Below, in pieces: positions 25,137 to 36,170 of a DNA stretch of 64,000 nucleotides (positions are counted from its first letter, which is position 1; each line of letters starts with the position of its first letter). The position numbers and the translations under genes were made by a program. Origin of the DNA: Zelopaecilomyces penicillatus (lineage: Eukaryota; Ascomycota; Sordariomycetes; Hypocreales; Pseudodiploosporaceae); contig VCCP01000003.1 of assembly GCA_005765155.1 (NCBI GenBank), forward strand, positions 1,612,001 through 1,676,000, given 5' to 3'. The notes below the pieces were generated by a model. It searched no databases. It saw only the letters and a program-made list of their open reading frames with translations, and had not been told where the DNA came from.

Positions 25137-25418
25137 ATGAGGTTTGTACCATCATTCTTGGCTTTGGCCTCTGCATGCGCAGCGATGGAAGGATTGCGAT
25201 GTATCGGCAAAGGAACGTCTATTGCTGCTGACTGGGCCAAAACGGAGTAACTGTGCAAGGCCATTTCGCATCCCAACAAGAGTGACAGAACGAATCATAT
25301 GAAGTGGTGTTATGGCGCAGCTAAGGAGTATTGTGATTTGGACGGCGAGCCAAAAGCCTCTTGGGATGGATTTAGAAAGCTATGCGAGAGCCAACGTGGT
25401 GAATCGAGACAATGTTAA
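25137..25418 (+). pseudogene. Small cysteine-rich secreted-protein locus with in-frame stop
   Basis: The ATG at 25137 opens a signal-peptide-like start (MRFVPSFLALASACAA, hydrophobic core and small residues at the likely cleavage site). The frame is stopped at codon 38 by TAA (25248-25250). Beyond it the same frame stays open for 55 more codons to a TAA at 25416-25418, and this part contains five Cys. With Cys22 there are six outside the signal region, at codons 22, 40, 58, 66, 83 and 93, enough for three disulfides. Such spacing is typical of small secreted fungal proteins. CAA to TAA is a single C-to-T change in a CpA context, the type favoured by RIP, but no other RIP signs were checked. 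No intron with acceptable signals removes the stop and keeps the downstream frame. I recognise no family. It may be broken, or the stop may be a sequencing error. Confidence 0.5.
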
Positions 25419-26375
25419 GGGTTTGATTTTCCCAATCCTGCATAACATAACCTGAACAGTACATGCTAACGTATGCTGGAATAGATTGCATTGATATTGA
25501 ACACCAGTGGACTGCTTTGGTCCTTGCTTTCTCCAACACTTTTTGAAGATAGACGGTTGCGTTAGTTAGAATTGTCAAGGTCTAGGGCTAGTGGTTTCAA
25601 TGCGGATCTTTTACAGCTCATAACGTAGCCACTTCATAGATCAAGTTCTGTTTCCACTTGTTACTTGATCATGTCTAAACGGGCATCCATGCCCTTCATT
25701 TTTCACCAGCGTCTATTCCTGTCAAAGTCAATTTATTCCGTAGTAAGAGGTCATTAAATACAGCCAAGTACATGTAATTCACAATTTTGCCATTCTTGGC
25801 GCGACAGTTCGGTAATGAAAAGCAAGACAGAATCCTTCAAGCCCGAGGGAGCTTTGTGTTTATCCGTGTTCAAGATTTGAGCGGACGCATAATTCTTCCA
25901 CTTCCAATTATGACCTACGATCTTGAGCCAAGTTGGTAGCGATGCAGAAACCTCAGGCGGTGCTGTTCTGTAGTAATTAAGTGAACTCAGTCCTGGGAAT
26001 GGAGGCATATTGAGTGAACGGATGGTGACAAAGTCCGGCACGTGATTCAAAGTGGTTTGGGCATTTACTACGTTATTGTCATCACCGGGCATACCTTTTC
26101 GCGCATCCGGCGGAGCTTGGGCAGGGATTACGCTAGCATAGCGACAGGCAGGAGCCTCTTGCGTTGTACTCACGGCAGCCTCACCAATCATCATCAATCA
26201 CACGCATAGCTTCGACGAACAACCGATACTAAACACCAAACACCACAGCGCTTCAACCCACCCCCCGCCACATCCACGAGATACGAGTGACGAACAACAG
26301 CGCATTTCGAACTGAATTGCTTTGTGCATTCTACCACTCATCCCAATTCTTAAATCGACGCTGCACGCCGCCACA
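25419..26375. other. Intergenic region before rpn5
   Basis: No gene is supported. A minus-strand frame at 25754-26197 (147 residues) shows no recognisable domain. The last 200 bp before 26376 are C- and A-rich and form the probable rpn5 promoter and leader. Confidence 0.45.
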
Positions 26376-28020
26376 ATGTCGGAGGCAGCTCTCAGGCCAG
26401 ACAAGGACTTCTCCAAGGAGGTTGACCAGCAGCTCCCGGCAGCGGAGAAGCTGGCAAAGGTAAGCAGCTACTTCCCGTCCTCTATCCGTCAAAACCATTA
26501 CCCAGAAACTGACCTATTCTGTGCAGAGCAACCTTCAAGGCGCGATAGAGAAGCTTTCGGCGCTGGAGAAGCAGACACGACAGGTGAGCGATCCGAAGTA
26601 GCCCACTTCGTCTCCAAGTCTGAATCTCCAATCTAACGTTGCAAACAGGCCTCAGATCTTGCCTCAACATCACGAATTCTCGTGGCAATCATCACACTAT
26701 GCAAAGATGCAGGCGACTGGAGTCTGATGAACGACCAGACGTTGGTCCTGTCGAAGAAGCACAGCCAGCTGAAGCAAGCCATTACCAAGATGGTACAGAC
26801 TGTTGTTGGATTCTTGACGGAAACCCCCGACCTGAAGACGAAGCTGTCAGTCATTGAGACCTTGAGAACGGTCACGGAGGGCAAGATCTTCGTCGAGGTG
26901 GAGCGGGCCCGCGTTACCAAAATCCTTTCTGATATCAAGAAGGAGCAGGGCGATATCAAGGGCGCCACGGAAGTGCTATGCGAGCTCCAGGTGGAAACTT
27001 TTGGATCCATGGATAGGCGAGAGAAGACGGAGTTCATCCTAGCGCAGGTGGCTCTCTGCATCGAGAGCGGCGACTGGACCCAGGCGACCATCCTCGGCCG
27101 AAAGATTAGCACCAAATACTTGTCTCGAAAGCCCAAGAAGACAGCCGAGCAACTAGAGAAGGAGCAAAAGGAGCGTGAGAAGAAGATTGCCCGAGGAGAG
27201 GAAGTGCCCGAGGTTAAGGAAGACGACACGACAGACTTGAAACTCCGATATTACGAGCAACAAGTCACCCTGGCAAAGCATGACGAAAAGTACCTCGAGG
27301 TGTGCAAACACTATCGCCAGGTTCTTGATACAGAGGCTGTAGAGGAGGACCCCGCTAAGCTTCACCCGGTAAGCAATTGTATAGGACTCGTACCTTCGTT
27401 TTGTAACCCACTGACTTTTGTCTGGCCTATAGGTTTTGCAGCGCATCATCCACTTCGTCATTCTTGCTCCCTACGATAATGAGCAAAGCGATCTCCTCCA
27501 CCGTATACATCGAGACACGCGCAACTCCCAGGTGCCCCTGGATGCGGAACTTCTGCGACGCTTCACGGTGCACGAACTCATGCGATGGCCTGAGATTGCC
27601 AAGAAATTCGGACCTCACCTGTGCCGCACCGATGATTTCGATGTTCAGCCAGGACAGTCATCTGATGAAAAAGCTCACCAGAGGTGGCAAGACCTACGGA
27701 AACGAGTTATTGAGCACAACGTCCGTGTTGTTGCCAAGTACTATACCCGAATCCAGATGAGCCGCCTCACAACACTTCTTGATCTCACTGAAGACGAGAC
27801 GGAAAAATACATCAGCGAGCTCGTTACGTCCAAAACTGTATATGCCAAGATTGACCGGCCGGCACAAATCGTCAGCTTCGCCAAGCCTAGAGATGCCGAC
27901 GATGTTTTGAATGAATGGAGCCACAACATGAAGAGCTTGTTGGGGCTCTTGGAGAGGATTGATCATCTCATTACCAAGGAGGAGATGATGGCGCGTATCC
28001 AGCCTACAAATACCAAGTAG
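26376..28020 (+). CDS. rpn5: 26S proteasome regulatory subunit RPN5 (PSMD12)
   Basis: Four exons, 26376-26459, 26527-26583, 26649-27368 and 27433-28020, give 482 residues; introns of 67, 65 and 64 bp are all phase 0. RPN5 is a structural subunit of the 19S lid of the proteasome and helps place the deubiquitinase RPN11. Family-typical segments are the helical repeat region (SRILVAIITLCKDAGDW, VERARVTKILSDIKKEQGDI, ETFGSMDRREKTEFILAQ) and the C-terminal PCI domain, which includes FTVHELMRWPEI, RVIEHNVRVVAKYYTRI and the winged-helix stretch MSRLTTLLDLTEDETEKY. A charged Lys/Glu-rich insert lies near residues 190-215. Length is slightly above yeast (about 445) and human (456) but normal for filamentous fungi. 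The ATG has a favourable CCACA context. It converges with the FSH hydrolase gene 279 bp away. Confidence 0.96.
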
Positions 28021-28299
28021 ATAATAGAACAACCCCAAGGGAAGGGGATATGGACTTTCTGGTGCATGGTCAATGAAGAATTTACGAGTACGGTTGTCTC
28101 TGCAACTGGTGAAAGGTTGCGATTGTACACACAAGTTAGATAGTCCGGCCAAAAAAGGAAGGGGTGGCGTGTCACATCTATGCCTGCCACCCCTTGCGTC
28201 TATTCTTCTATTTATGATTATATATGTATCATGAACCGTGAATGATGTATCATATCGCGTCAACACTCGGCAGCCAGGGCTTTGACTTCTATCCAATAT

Positions 28300-29262
28300 T
28301 TACAGTCCTGCTCTGGGCTCCTCTCTCTGAGCGTGCTGTCTGATGAAACCGGCCAGAGGCATGGCCCATTCTTTGGAGACTGGGACATGATGGCCGCCAG
28401 GGTGAACGACTACCACAGGATCCTGGCAGTGGTCGATAAGGGCCTGGCTCCTGCTCTCATCCACGACTGTATCCAGACTACCTATGTAGTGCAGGGATGG
28501 CGTGGTGATGATGGGGTCGTAGCACCACTTGAGACTGTCGACAGGGGCGAGGAAGCCAGAATATGAGATGGCAAACTTGACGGGTTGGCCAGCGTTTGCA
28601 TCTCTCAGGACGCGAACCCATTCCCCATGCGGGCCCTGAGGGATTGGCCGCGTAGGCTCCAGTGCAGCCGCAACAAAGCCCGCCATAGCGCCGCCCTGGC
28701 TGAATCCACAAACGGCGTCGATACCACCAGCCTCACGGATGGCGTCGGCGATGGTAGCCATGCCGGTGTTGAGTAGGCGGTACTCGCCCGTGGCGTCGTC
28801 CTTGCGGTACCAGCACCAGGTGTCAAGGAGTTCTTCTTCCTCTTCATCGGCACCGTTACCGTTACCGCTCTTCTCCGGAGGTTGGTAGCCGGGGATGTCG
28901 GAGGCGAGCAGCCGGTTCGGGCCGGTGGGGTAGATGAGCACGGGAGAGATGGAGATGGGGGCCAGGGTCTTGACGAGGAGCTTCTCTAAGGCACGGGTCT
29001 TGGCGTGGAAGAGGGGGCCAGACTGGGTGTAGCCTGAGATATGTTGAGATTAGAAGGGGATAATTGGGTTGGTGAGTGAGTGAGTGAGCTGATGGTTGAA
29101 AGAGGTGCCGAGGCTTAAGCAAGCCAAGGCAATGATGAACTAAACATTTGACATACCGTGAAGCATCAGAATCTTAACCTCCTTCTTCTCTACCTTGGCC
29201 TTGGCAGCCCTCTGCGGCCGCGCAGCGCCATTCGTCACCTCGGTTGTGGCCGACGCAGTCAT
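28300..29262 (-). CDS. FSH-family serine hydrolase (alpha/beta-hydrolase)
   Basis: Two exons on the minus strand, 29157-29262 and 28300-29033, give 279 residues, with a 123-bp intron (donor GTATGT, phase 1). The first beta-strand reads VKILMLHGYTQSG, the oxyanion-hole region of FSH1/2/3 and OVCA2-type hydrolases. The nucleophile elbow is GFSQGG. The Asp is likely in YIGSLDTVVDE and the His in HPGGHHVP, completing a Ser-Asp-His triad. An acidic insert (Glu-run after GNGADE) lies near the first third. Family members are small cytosolic esterases of uncertain substrate; related proteins work as thioesterase-like partners in some polyketide pathways. The start at 29262 has a good CACA context. 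An in-frame upstream ATG at 29397 would add 45 basic, Ser-rich residues (see findings). Confidence 0.88.
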
Positions 29263-31005
29263 TGTGGCGATGAAGCGACCTCGGCGGATAAGATTGAGGG
29301 TATTGTTATATGGCGGCGAGTGAAATGGCTGGTGGGCTGCTGCAAGACGTCGGGTGCTAAAGGCAGAAAGCGAGTCTAGTAAAAAGGAAATGCGCATCTA
29401 ACGAAGAGGGAGGGGGTGCAATAAAAAAAGGAGGAGGATTGAAATGTGTTTTAGGCTTGGGAGTTTTCTAGGTTTAGTCTTGTACAGGAGGAAAGGTTTT
29501 ATTTTATTAGTATGAGGATTATTAATGGTGGTGGTGGTGGTGGTGGTGGTGGTGGTGGTTTCAGGCACTATTTATTCACTATAGAGTTGGCGATGTTACG
29601 ACTAAACGTATATACTGCCGGGTATAAAACAAAAAATGAAATAAAAGGTGAGCTATCGTGTTCATTGAAGTTTGCTGTTATTTGAAGGTCATAGGCAATC
29701 TTTTTTCATGTCATAGATGAAGCAAAGAACATCATGTTCCTGATTGTTTGGATTTCGCAGTAGCTTAGTGGTGTGTTGGTGAAGTCAACGGCAGCTTGGG
29801 TCTTGCTGGCAGCGATTGGCCAGATATGTGGCAGACTACTTTTATTATTGAATAACCATCACACTCATTGCTTCAGAATGGCAGGTTGCAATTACAAAAT
29901 AATATCGGTTCTTGGTGGTTGATTCGACATGCAGATGTAAGGGAAACTAGAGGAAGAGATGGCGGATGTTGCTGAACCACACGGGATAGAAACATTTACA
30001 TACTAAACACACACGCAACCTCTTCTCACATGCATGCAATCAACCAATCAATCCAGCCAGCGGCATCTCCGGCCTCGAATCGACAGCCCAGAAAACTGGA
30101 TGCGCCGGATAGGGCTGCAGATGCATTTGCGGCTGATTCGACGGCCCGTAAACCCTCGCTCGTCGTTTTACTTACTCCCTCCGTCTATAGCTGGAGCCAA
30201 TGCCGAGCAGGGCCGATGCCCGAGACTATAGTAGTAGAAGTAGAAGAAAAACAGGGCAGAATATTTAGCCTACACATGTAATTATTACGCCGTCAGTCCA
30301 TCTGATTCCCCAGCGAAGGGGGCTTAAACGTTAAAAGGTTCACACACGCACACATCGAAACCAACTATCTCAACAGCCATCCCCCCGCCAAACCGCATCC
30401 GGAAATCGTTTCGAAGCACAGCCAACCACGATGACAGGAGGCTGAGCAGCACCCTAAAAGATGTAATTGATGCCTACCCTTGCCAATAGCCCATTTCTCT
30501 TTCGTTGTTTTGACCGGTGCTAGCAAATGTTGTATGTATGGGCTGTTGAAGAAGATGAAAGTAAAAAGAGGCGCAGGACGGGTGATTCGGCAAGGGACAT
30601 TTGATTCGAATTGGGTGGGTTGGTGGTATTTTACGAGCCGGGCATTTGGGAGGGAAGAGTGAGTGGGTGCAGTAAGTAGCTGGGCGATTTGGTGTGATGC
30701 TATTGAAGCTTCGAATCGAGTTACTGGAAAAGTGTGGGTAGGTGAGCATGAGAGTATATATTAGCTGTTACCCAGTTCTTTGGACTTGACAGAATGGACT
30801 GTGGAGTATCAATCATCTCACACTTTCAAACTACAACACAGCTTCTTGGCTTCTTGGTCCTTTATCAACGACCCACAAGATCTTCCTCACTTATACCATT
30901 CTCAGTCACTCCAACCATATCATCATACAGCTACTCTCTGTTTTCCATCTATAGACCTCTTCTGCAGACCATCTCATCCACATCAACCCAAACTCCAAAC
31001 CCACC
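29263..31005. other. Divergent intergenic region with (GGT)11
   Basis: This region lies between the divergent starts of the FSH hydrolase and DUF7702-like genes. It contains (GGT)11 at 29527-29559. Its right end carries a TATATATTA element near 30753-30761 and a CT/CA-rich leader before the ATG at 31006. No gene is supported inside it. Confidence 0.5.
29527..29559. repeat. (GGT)11 microsatellite
   Basis: Eleven uninterrupted GGT units lie about 265 bp upstream of the FSH hydrolase start, in the shared upstream region of two divergent genes. Confidence 0.95.
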
Positions 31006-31830
31006 ATGGGCCGACCCATCGACACCTTTGACAAAATCGCCATTGCCCAAATCATCTTCTACATCCCCACCCTCATCGCCGCCCTCTTCCTCTGCCGCAA
31101 ACACGGCTTCACCAAAGCCGCCGGCTGGGGCGCCCTCCTCATCCTTGGCCTTGCGCAAACCATCGGTGCCTCGTTGAGGCTCGCGACCCTCGCGGATCCA
31201 GATAACAAGAACCTGTACACTGGATGGATGACGACTCAGAGCATTGATCTATGTCCGCTGATCCTGCTCGTGTCTAGTCAGGTTGTCCGTGTGTTTGACT
31301 CTATCCGATGTGCCATGAGCAGTAATAGCACTGGCTCGGCTCTAGCTGTGCCTAAGAAGCTGCGGCTGCTGGATCTTTTGCTAGGAATTGCCATCATCCT
31401 ACTTATCGTTGGTGGCACGAAATCCGAATTTGTCGTCATCAGTCCAAACGACATCAAGGCCGACTACTCCACCGTCAGCCAAGCCGCCGTCGGACTCCTC
31501 ATCGCCGTCACTGCGCTGCTCACCGGGCTGGTCTTGTTCGCCCTTAGACACCAGGGCTACATAGCACAAGGCGAGCACCGAGTCCTCCTCGCTGTCGTTA
31601 TATGCATGCCCTTTCTCATCGTCCGTCTAGTCTACTCATGCATGGTCATCCTCGGCGGAATCCATTCGTCGGCGTGGCTGTACCTGGGGCTCTGCGTCCT
31701 CATGGATATGTTTATCGTCCTCATATGTCTAGTCATGGGTTTCAGCGTCTCGACAGCCACCCCTCAATCGTCACATAGGAGGTCAAACAACAGCCATGAT
31801 GAAGAAACGCCGGTGGTGGAGCGAAAGTGA
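31006..31830 (+). CDS. Seven-helix fungal integral membrane protein (DUF7702-like)
   Basis: A single exon of 274 residues. Seven hydrophobic segments are visible: IAIAQIIFYIPTLIAALFL, GALLILGLAQTIGASL, IDLCPLILLVSSQVV, LLDLLLGIAIILLIVG, AAVGLLIAVTALLTGLVL, LLAVVICMPFLIVRLVYSCMV and YLGLCVLMDMFIVLICLV. The tail is short and charged and ends in EETPVVERK. The arrangement, with a polar LRLATLADPDNKNLYTGW loop after helix 2 and FLIVRLVYS in helix 6, resembles the fungal DUF7702 group, which is distinct from the rhodopsin-domain gene at 19.6 kb. Function is not known; plasma or internal membrane location is inferred. The ATG sits in a strong CCACC context. It converges with the Smr gene. Confidence 0.8.
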   Translation: MGRPIDTFDKIAIAQIIFYIPTLIAALFLCRKHGFTKAAGWGALLILGLAQTIGASLRLATLADPDNKNLYTGWMTTQSIDLCPLILLVSSQVVRVFDSIRCAMSSNSTGSALAVPKKLRLLDLLLGIAIILLIVGGTKSEFVVISPNDIKADYSTVSQAAVGLLIAVTALLTGLVLFALRHQGYIAQGEHRVLLAVVICMPFLIVRLVYSCMVILGGIHSSAWLYLGLCVLMDMFIVLICLVMGFSVSTATPQSSHRRSNNSHDEETPVVERK

Positions 31831-32340
31831 AGAAGAAGAAGAAAATAAGCAGATACGGACGCGGATGACGCGGACATTTCCTTTGTCGTATGAGTACTGT
31901 ATATTAGTTTGACAAAAGCCACATCATGTCCAGAATGACCAATAGATAATAGCGGCAGCAAGATAAAATATGAATAGATGCGTTGACAACCCGCCAATTC
32001 CTTACCATATCATCTGCCAGCACTCGGATAGAAGAGAATGAAAGAAATATCACAAGTCATGTTCTTAAAGTATGTCCAACCGTTTCATTCGTTAGGTATC
32101 TTCAAAATATTAATCAATGTATGAACCTGATAGTTCATCAAGCGCTGGCCTCATCGGGCAACTCTATAGTTGCGAAAACCAAAAAATTTGCACCACCAAC
32201 CACAGCACAACGTCTCCAAAATATATCCCTTTTGCTGCTGCAAGAAAACAATGCAATGACAAAACAAGCCAGTGCCAGACAGAGCCTCATTAATATCGGC
32301 CCATCCCGGCCTACACGCAGCTTCGCATTCCCATCCTGCT
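31831..32340. other. Convergent 3' region
   Basis: This short spacer lies between the stop codons of the DUF7702-like gene (plus) and the Smr gene (minus). It begins with a GAAGAAGAAGAAGAAAAT tract just past the stop at 31830. No gene is seen. Confidence 0.5.
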
Positions 32341-33262
32341 TCACATGACGGTACAGCAGGCCTTTTCCAGCTTGCGCAAAACACGTGGAAGCAGCTTTTC
32401 CACAATCTGGGCGATCTCGTCTTGCTGCTGGCCTCCATGTTGACCTCCGTGTTGTCCCCCGTGTTGTCCCCCGTGTTGGCCTCCGTGCTGACCGCCGTGC
32501 TGGCCGCCATGTTGACCTCCATGTTGACCCCCATGTTGGCCTCCATGCTGGCCTCCATGTCCACCCTGGTGAGGCGGGGGAATCGCCTCCCCACCTTGGA
32601 GGTTGATGTAAATTCTCCCAGCATTCTCCTCCGTCTGATACCTCAACCCAAGCTCACGGCATATCTCCTCAACCTTGGGCTTGATCTTTTGCACGTGGTG
32701 TGCCGAGTGGTTTCCCTTGCCGACGATGGCGTGCAGGTGCGTCTGCCCGCGCGCCTGGTCCGCGCGGATACGCTGCTCGAGGATGCGCTCCGCCTCCTCG
32801 ACGAACTGCCCGTGCAGGTCGATGCAGTCAGACTCGACGCGGCCCGGTGCGTTGTTCTCACGGAAGATGTAGTCAGACGCCTGACGGTTGTAATCGTCCA
32901 TCTTGGCGTCGTGCGCCTTGCCCTCGTTGGAGAGCTCCTTGGCCCGGGCTCCATCGCCGGCCTCGTACGCGCGCTTGGACTAGAAGGAGGGAGTGTAAGT
33001 GTCCATCATTCTTCGGTTTTCATCTTGATGTCTGAAGCTTCTCAACATACTCGTTCAAAACATTGGCCACGCTTCTCTGCCTCGGAGCGCGCAAGGTCAC
33101 GCAGCCGGTCGTACTCTCGCTCTGCGTCGTCGTTGTCGGCCGAGTGCAAGGCTGTGAATATCTCTCTGGTCAATTGACTGCATCACACCCTGACCGCCCG
33201 CCCATTTTCGATAGATAGTGGTTGGGCACAGTTTACACACCTCGGCCGCCCAACCGCGTCAT
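32341..33262 (-). CDS. DUF1771-Smr domain protein with GGQH repeats and CaaX-like tail
   Basis: Minus-strand exons 33241-33262, 33051-33151 and 32341-32979 join in frame to 253 residues. The DUF1771 region covers about residues 15-80 (EYDRLRDLARSEAEKR, GDGARAKELSNEGKAHD, MDDYNRQASDYIFRENN). The Smr domain follows at about 93-165, with the DLHG motif near 95 and the VGKGNHS motif near 128. Smr domains of this type (yeast YPL199C-like) bind or cut nucleic acids; the role of the fungal protein is unsettled. Next come about ten tandem GGQH units and a conserved helical tail, EIAQIVEKLLPRVLRKLEKA, ending in Cys-Cys-Thr-Val-Met. The last four residues form a CaaX prenylation box. The first exon (22 nt, donor GTGTGT) is a best fit on phase, not proof; the DUF1771-Smr part is certain. 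Confidence 0.85.
32440..32575. repeat. 12-bp coding minisatellite (GGQH repeat)
   Basis: About ten imperfect 12-bp units encode Gly-Gly-Gln-His on the minus strand. The units differ at third positions (ATG/GTG, TTG/CTG, ACC/GCC on the plus strand), so the repeat is moderately old or kept by selection on the protein. Whole-unit changes keep the frame. Confidence 0.9.
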
Positions 33263-35804
33263 GGGGATTGCCATTGTGAACGAGAGGGGAGGTGCGCTGT
33301 AATGGAGCTTAGTGGCTTCAATTGCAAACACAGTGACAAAAACGTCAATATGACGACAGCAATGGGTGGTGTGCAGACTATTGGTGTGTTATGCACGAAT
33401 ATACGAACTCAAAGCCCGACACGGAAAGATGGTGGAGAGAAAAAAAAAAGCTGTGTGTACCTTATCCAACAGGGTAGCTCAGTTTGTGGCTAGTCGGGGT
33501 CGGGGATCTAGAGGGAGGTTGATTGGGGGGCCTGGATCTAGCTGGCCGGCTAGGCTGCCGAACCAACCAGCTCTCACGGCATCTGTGTATTAATTGCCAA
33601 CATCAACACCGCAGCATCAATACAATAATTACCTACTCGTGCAGCTGCGGAGTGGGCGGGGAGAGTTGGGGCCCAGTAAAGTACTGAGTTATGCGAGTCC
33701 AACAATCACATTGAGCGCACACCAAACCACCCGCCTTCTCCGCATTCAGCCCTGCGCATGAGGATAACAGAAAAACAGAGAGACTGATAAGCAGACTGCA
33801 TGCCGGTGTGAAACATGTAACAAACAGTCTTCTGGTTGAGACGGGTGAGAATAGCCCGCCATTGTGTGGATACCACCTCTACTGCTTACCAGTACCTATA
33901 CGGGACGTCAGACTATCAGACTATATATTGCAGTCCGGGTAAGTGCTGATATATGAAGTTCACTCATGTTCAATGTTAGTGTCGGTTTGCGCCAAGTTAA
34001 TCACTCGTCTGCTCGATTGGGATGAGGGTGTACGATGGCAATTGCTAAAAGGTATTGTATGACACATTGATGAGACCAACAACACTCAATGTCATCCAAA
34101 CCGACCATTTACATTCTCTCTGCCGACCAATATTGGAATGATACATCCGGGATGTTGTAATTTATGGAATGGAATCATCTGCCCAACATCCATCAGTCTC
34201 ATCAATACTACGTAGTAATAGTTTACCACAGAGCCAGAGCGAATAGGGTAGTCAAGTCCCGAGCAAGTTTGTGAGACATCGGCGCTGGAGCCTCCACACA
34301 GTACAGTCTGTATCCTACCCCAACGTCAATGCGGATGGATTCACCACCGTACATGCGCGAAAGTTTGCTTTCTCTTTTTTTTTTTTTTTCAAGCGCCCGT
34401 CATGAGGACATTTTGATCGCCTTGTCCCATGGTCATTACCAGATTGCGCGCAGTTGCCTAGGACACGGGCCCCTTAAAAAAGCCCGAATGGATCTTGTAT
34501 TCATCCCACGTTGTAACTTAATAACATAGATAGAACGATCAGTGCCTCTTGGAAAACTGGGAAAATGGGCCTTGTCGACAAATTCTGACATGCAGCCGAC
34601 CACGTGTGCCTCAGTCTCCAGGTTTGAAATTACGAAGCAAGTGGGTAATATGATAATAATCTGCCATCTGCAGCACATCATACTTGTAGAAATGCTGTGT
34701 GGCAAGCATCACCGCATCTGATTTGTTTCCAACGAAAAGGAAAACCCATTTGCCGAGCGAAGATCACGTCCTTGAAGCCAAGCAGGCGGTACCCTGGTGG
34801 AGGAGATGGAGACTGGGTGACCCAAGGCAATAATTGCAAGAATGGGGAGACAGAAAGTAGACCAACCCAGCTCAGTGTAAAGAACCCATGTGGTCCGATC
34901 CCTGTCTAACAGACCGGCAATGGATGGTTTCCGGTAGCCCCACCACAGATTTTGGCGCATGCTGGAAATTGCATCATTTAAAGATAATAACCAACGAACC
35001 AGGGGGAAAAGGTGGGCAACACAACTCATTGATTCGACCTGTTCCAACGCCCATCCGTCAACAGCATGTGCCCTTTTGACACAAAACCGCCAAACTCTGT
35101 TGCGTGTACTCCGTACTCCGTATAGAGTACATAGTAAAGATGAGCAACAAGCTTCGAGCTAGCTAGACCATGCCAAACGTGAGTAACCGTACAATTTGCC
35201 CCATGGTGCGCTGAAGTCGTGCGGGCGGATACAACACATACAACACAGAACTGATGAATGTTCATGTCGCTGAGTATTGGTTTGTGCAAAGGCTTGCATG
35301 TCGGCCATGGTGATCAATGCCAAGCCTCTAGCCAATGCTCCTTACCTTTGTCTTCGTGGTGGCAATGGGTTTTTGTGGATGTAGTGTTGATTATGTGGCT
35401 CTTGACACCGATATTGTTTCTGCGTTGTTACGTGCATATGAAAGAACTTGTGCATGCTTCCCACATCCGATCAACTGCAGCAGCATTTTCATCATCATCG
35501 CCGCCATCGAGGGTTCTTCAAGGCCGGCTTCCAGAACGTCCGTGAGTCAAGTGATAATTACCCGTCTACCCTCAACTGTGTCACGGACAAATGTCACAGC
35601 CACGATCACGGTCTCGTGCTGTTGACATGTATGGTCAATTCCATTATGGGCCTTTGGTCATGGTCCAGGCGGCGAATCAGGCCAATGGAAGCCCTGCCTA
35701 TTTTGCTCCAAGACATCCGATGTGAGACCAGACAGCAGCGGTGAGGGGGGGACATGGGGGCTCGCACACGTACTGTACATGTGCGTCAAGTTTAATTATC
35801 ACAG

Positions 35805-36170
35805 TTGGATAGACTCTCAATACGATCCCTCCCCCACATCCTAGCCGGTGACATCCAAGACGAGATTGGCGGACGTACCAAACTGTACGGAATAGACCAT
35901 TTGTGTATTGTTAAGTTTAGCAAATATATGAGGCGTTCGCATGGAAATGATAATATGTCGAAGCTTGGCTTAAGTGTACAGGCATATGATGACTTCTGTA
36001 AGTACTTTTTTCCATCACTGAAATGCGATTGCACTGTGCTCAAAGATTTGGAGCCAAGGCGCCGGACAACGAGCTTGCACAGGAGTGAGGGTTGCATAGA
36101 AGGAATACACAAGAATTTTCTGGCACTTACGCGGGAGCTAGTCGTTCCGTGGCTGTCTAGTCATTCTTGA
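35805..36170 (+). CDS. Unrecognised open frame, possible orphan or gene relic
   Basis: The frame has 121 codons from ATG to stop, starting MDRLSIRSLPHILAGDIQDE and containing SKYMRR and VQAYDDFCKYFFPSLKCDC. Composition is protein-like, with balanced charged and hydrophobic residues, unlike most frames in this spacer. I see no known motif, signal peptide or splice partners. It may be an orphan gene, a relic or chance. Confidence 0.2.
   Translation: MDRLSIRSLPHILAGDIQDEIGGRTKLYGIDHLCIVKFSKYMRRSHGNDNMSKLGLSVQAYDDFCKYFFPSLKCDCTVLKDLEPRRRTTSLHRSEGCIEGIHKNFLALTRELVVPWLSSHS

Noticed and set aside
25201..25259. Intron that would remove the TAA in the small secreted-protein locus
   Set aside because: The only candidate has a GTATCG donor and an AAG acceptor with a poorly placed branch site, and it would shift the Cys-rich part out of frame.
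32272..33177. 301-residue plus-strand frame over the Smr gene
   Set aside because: It is an antisense shadow of the Smr coding region, with repeats that mirror the GGQH minisatellite. The minus strand carries the conserved domains.
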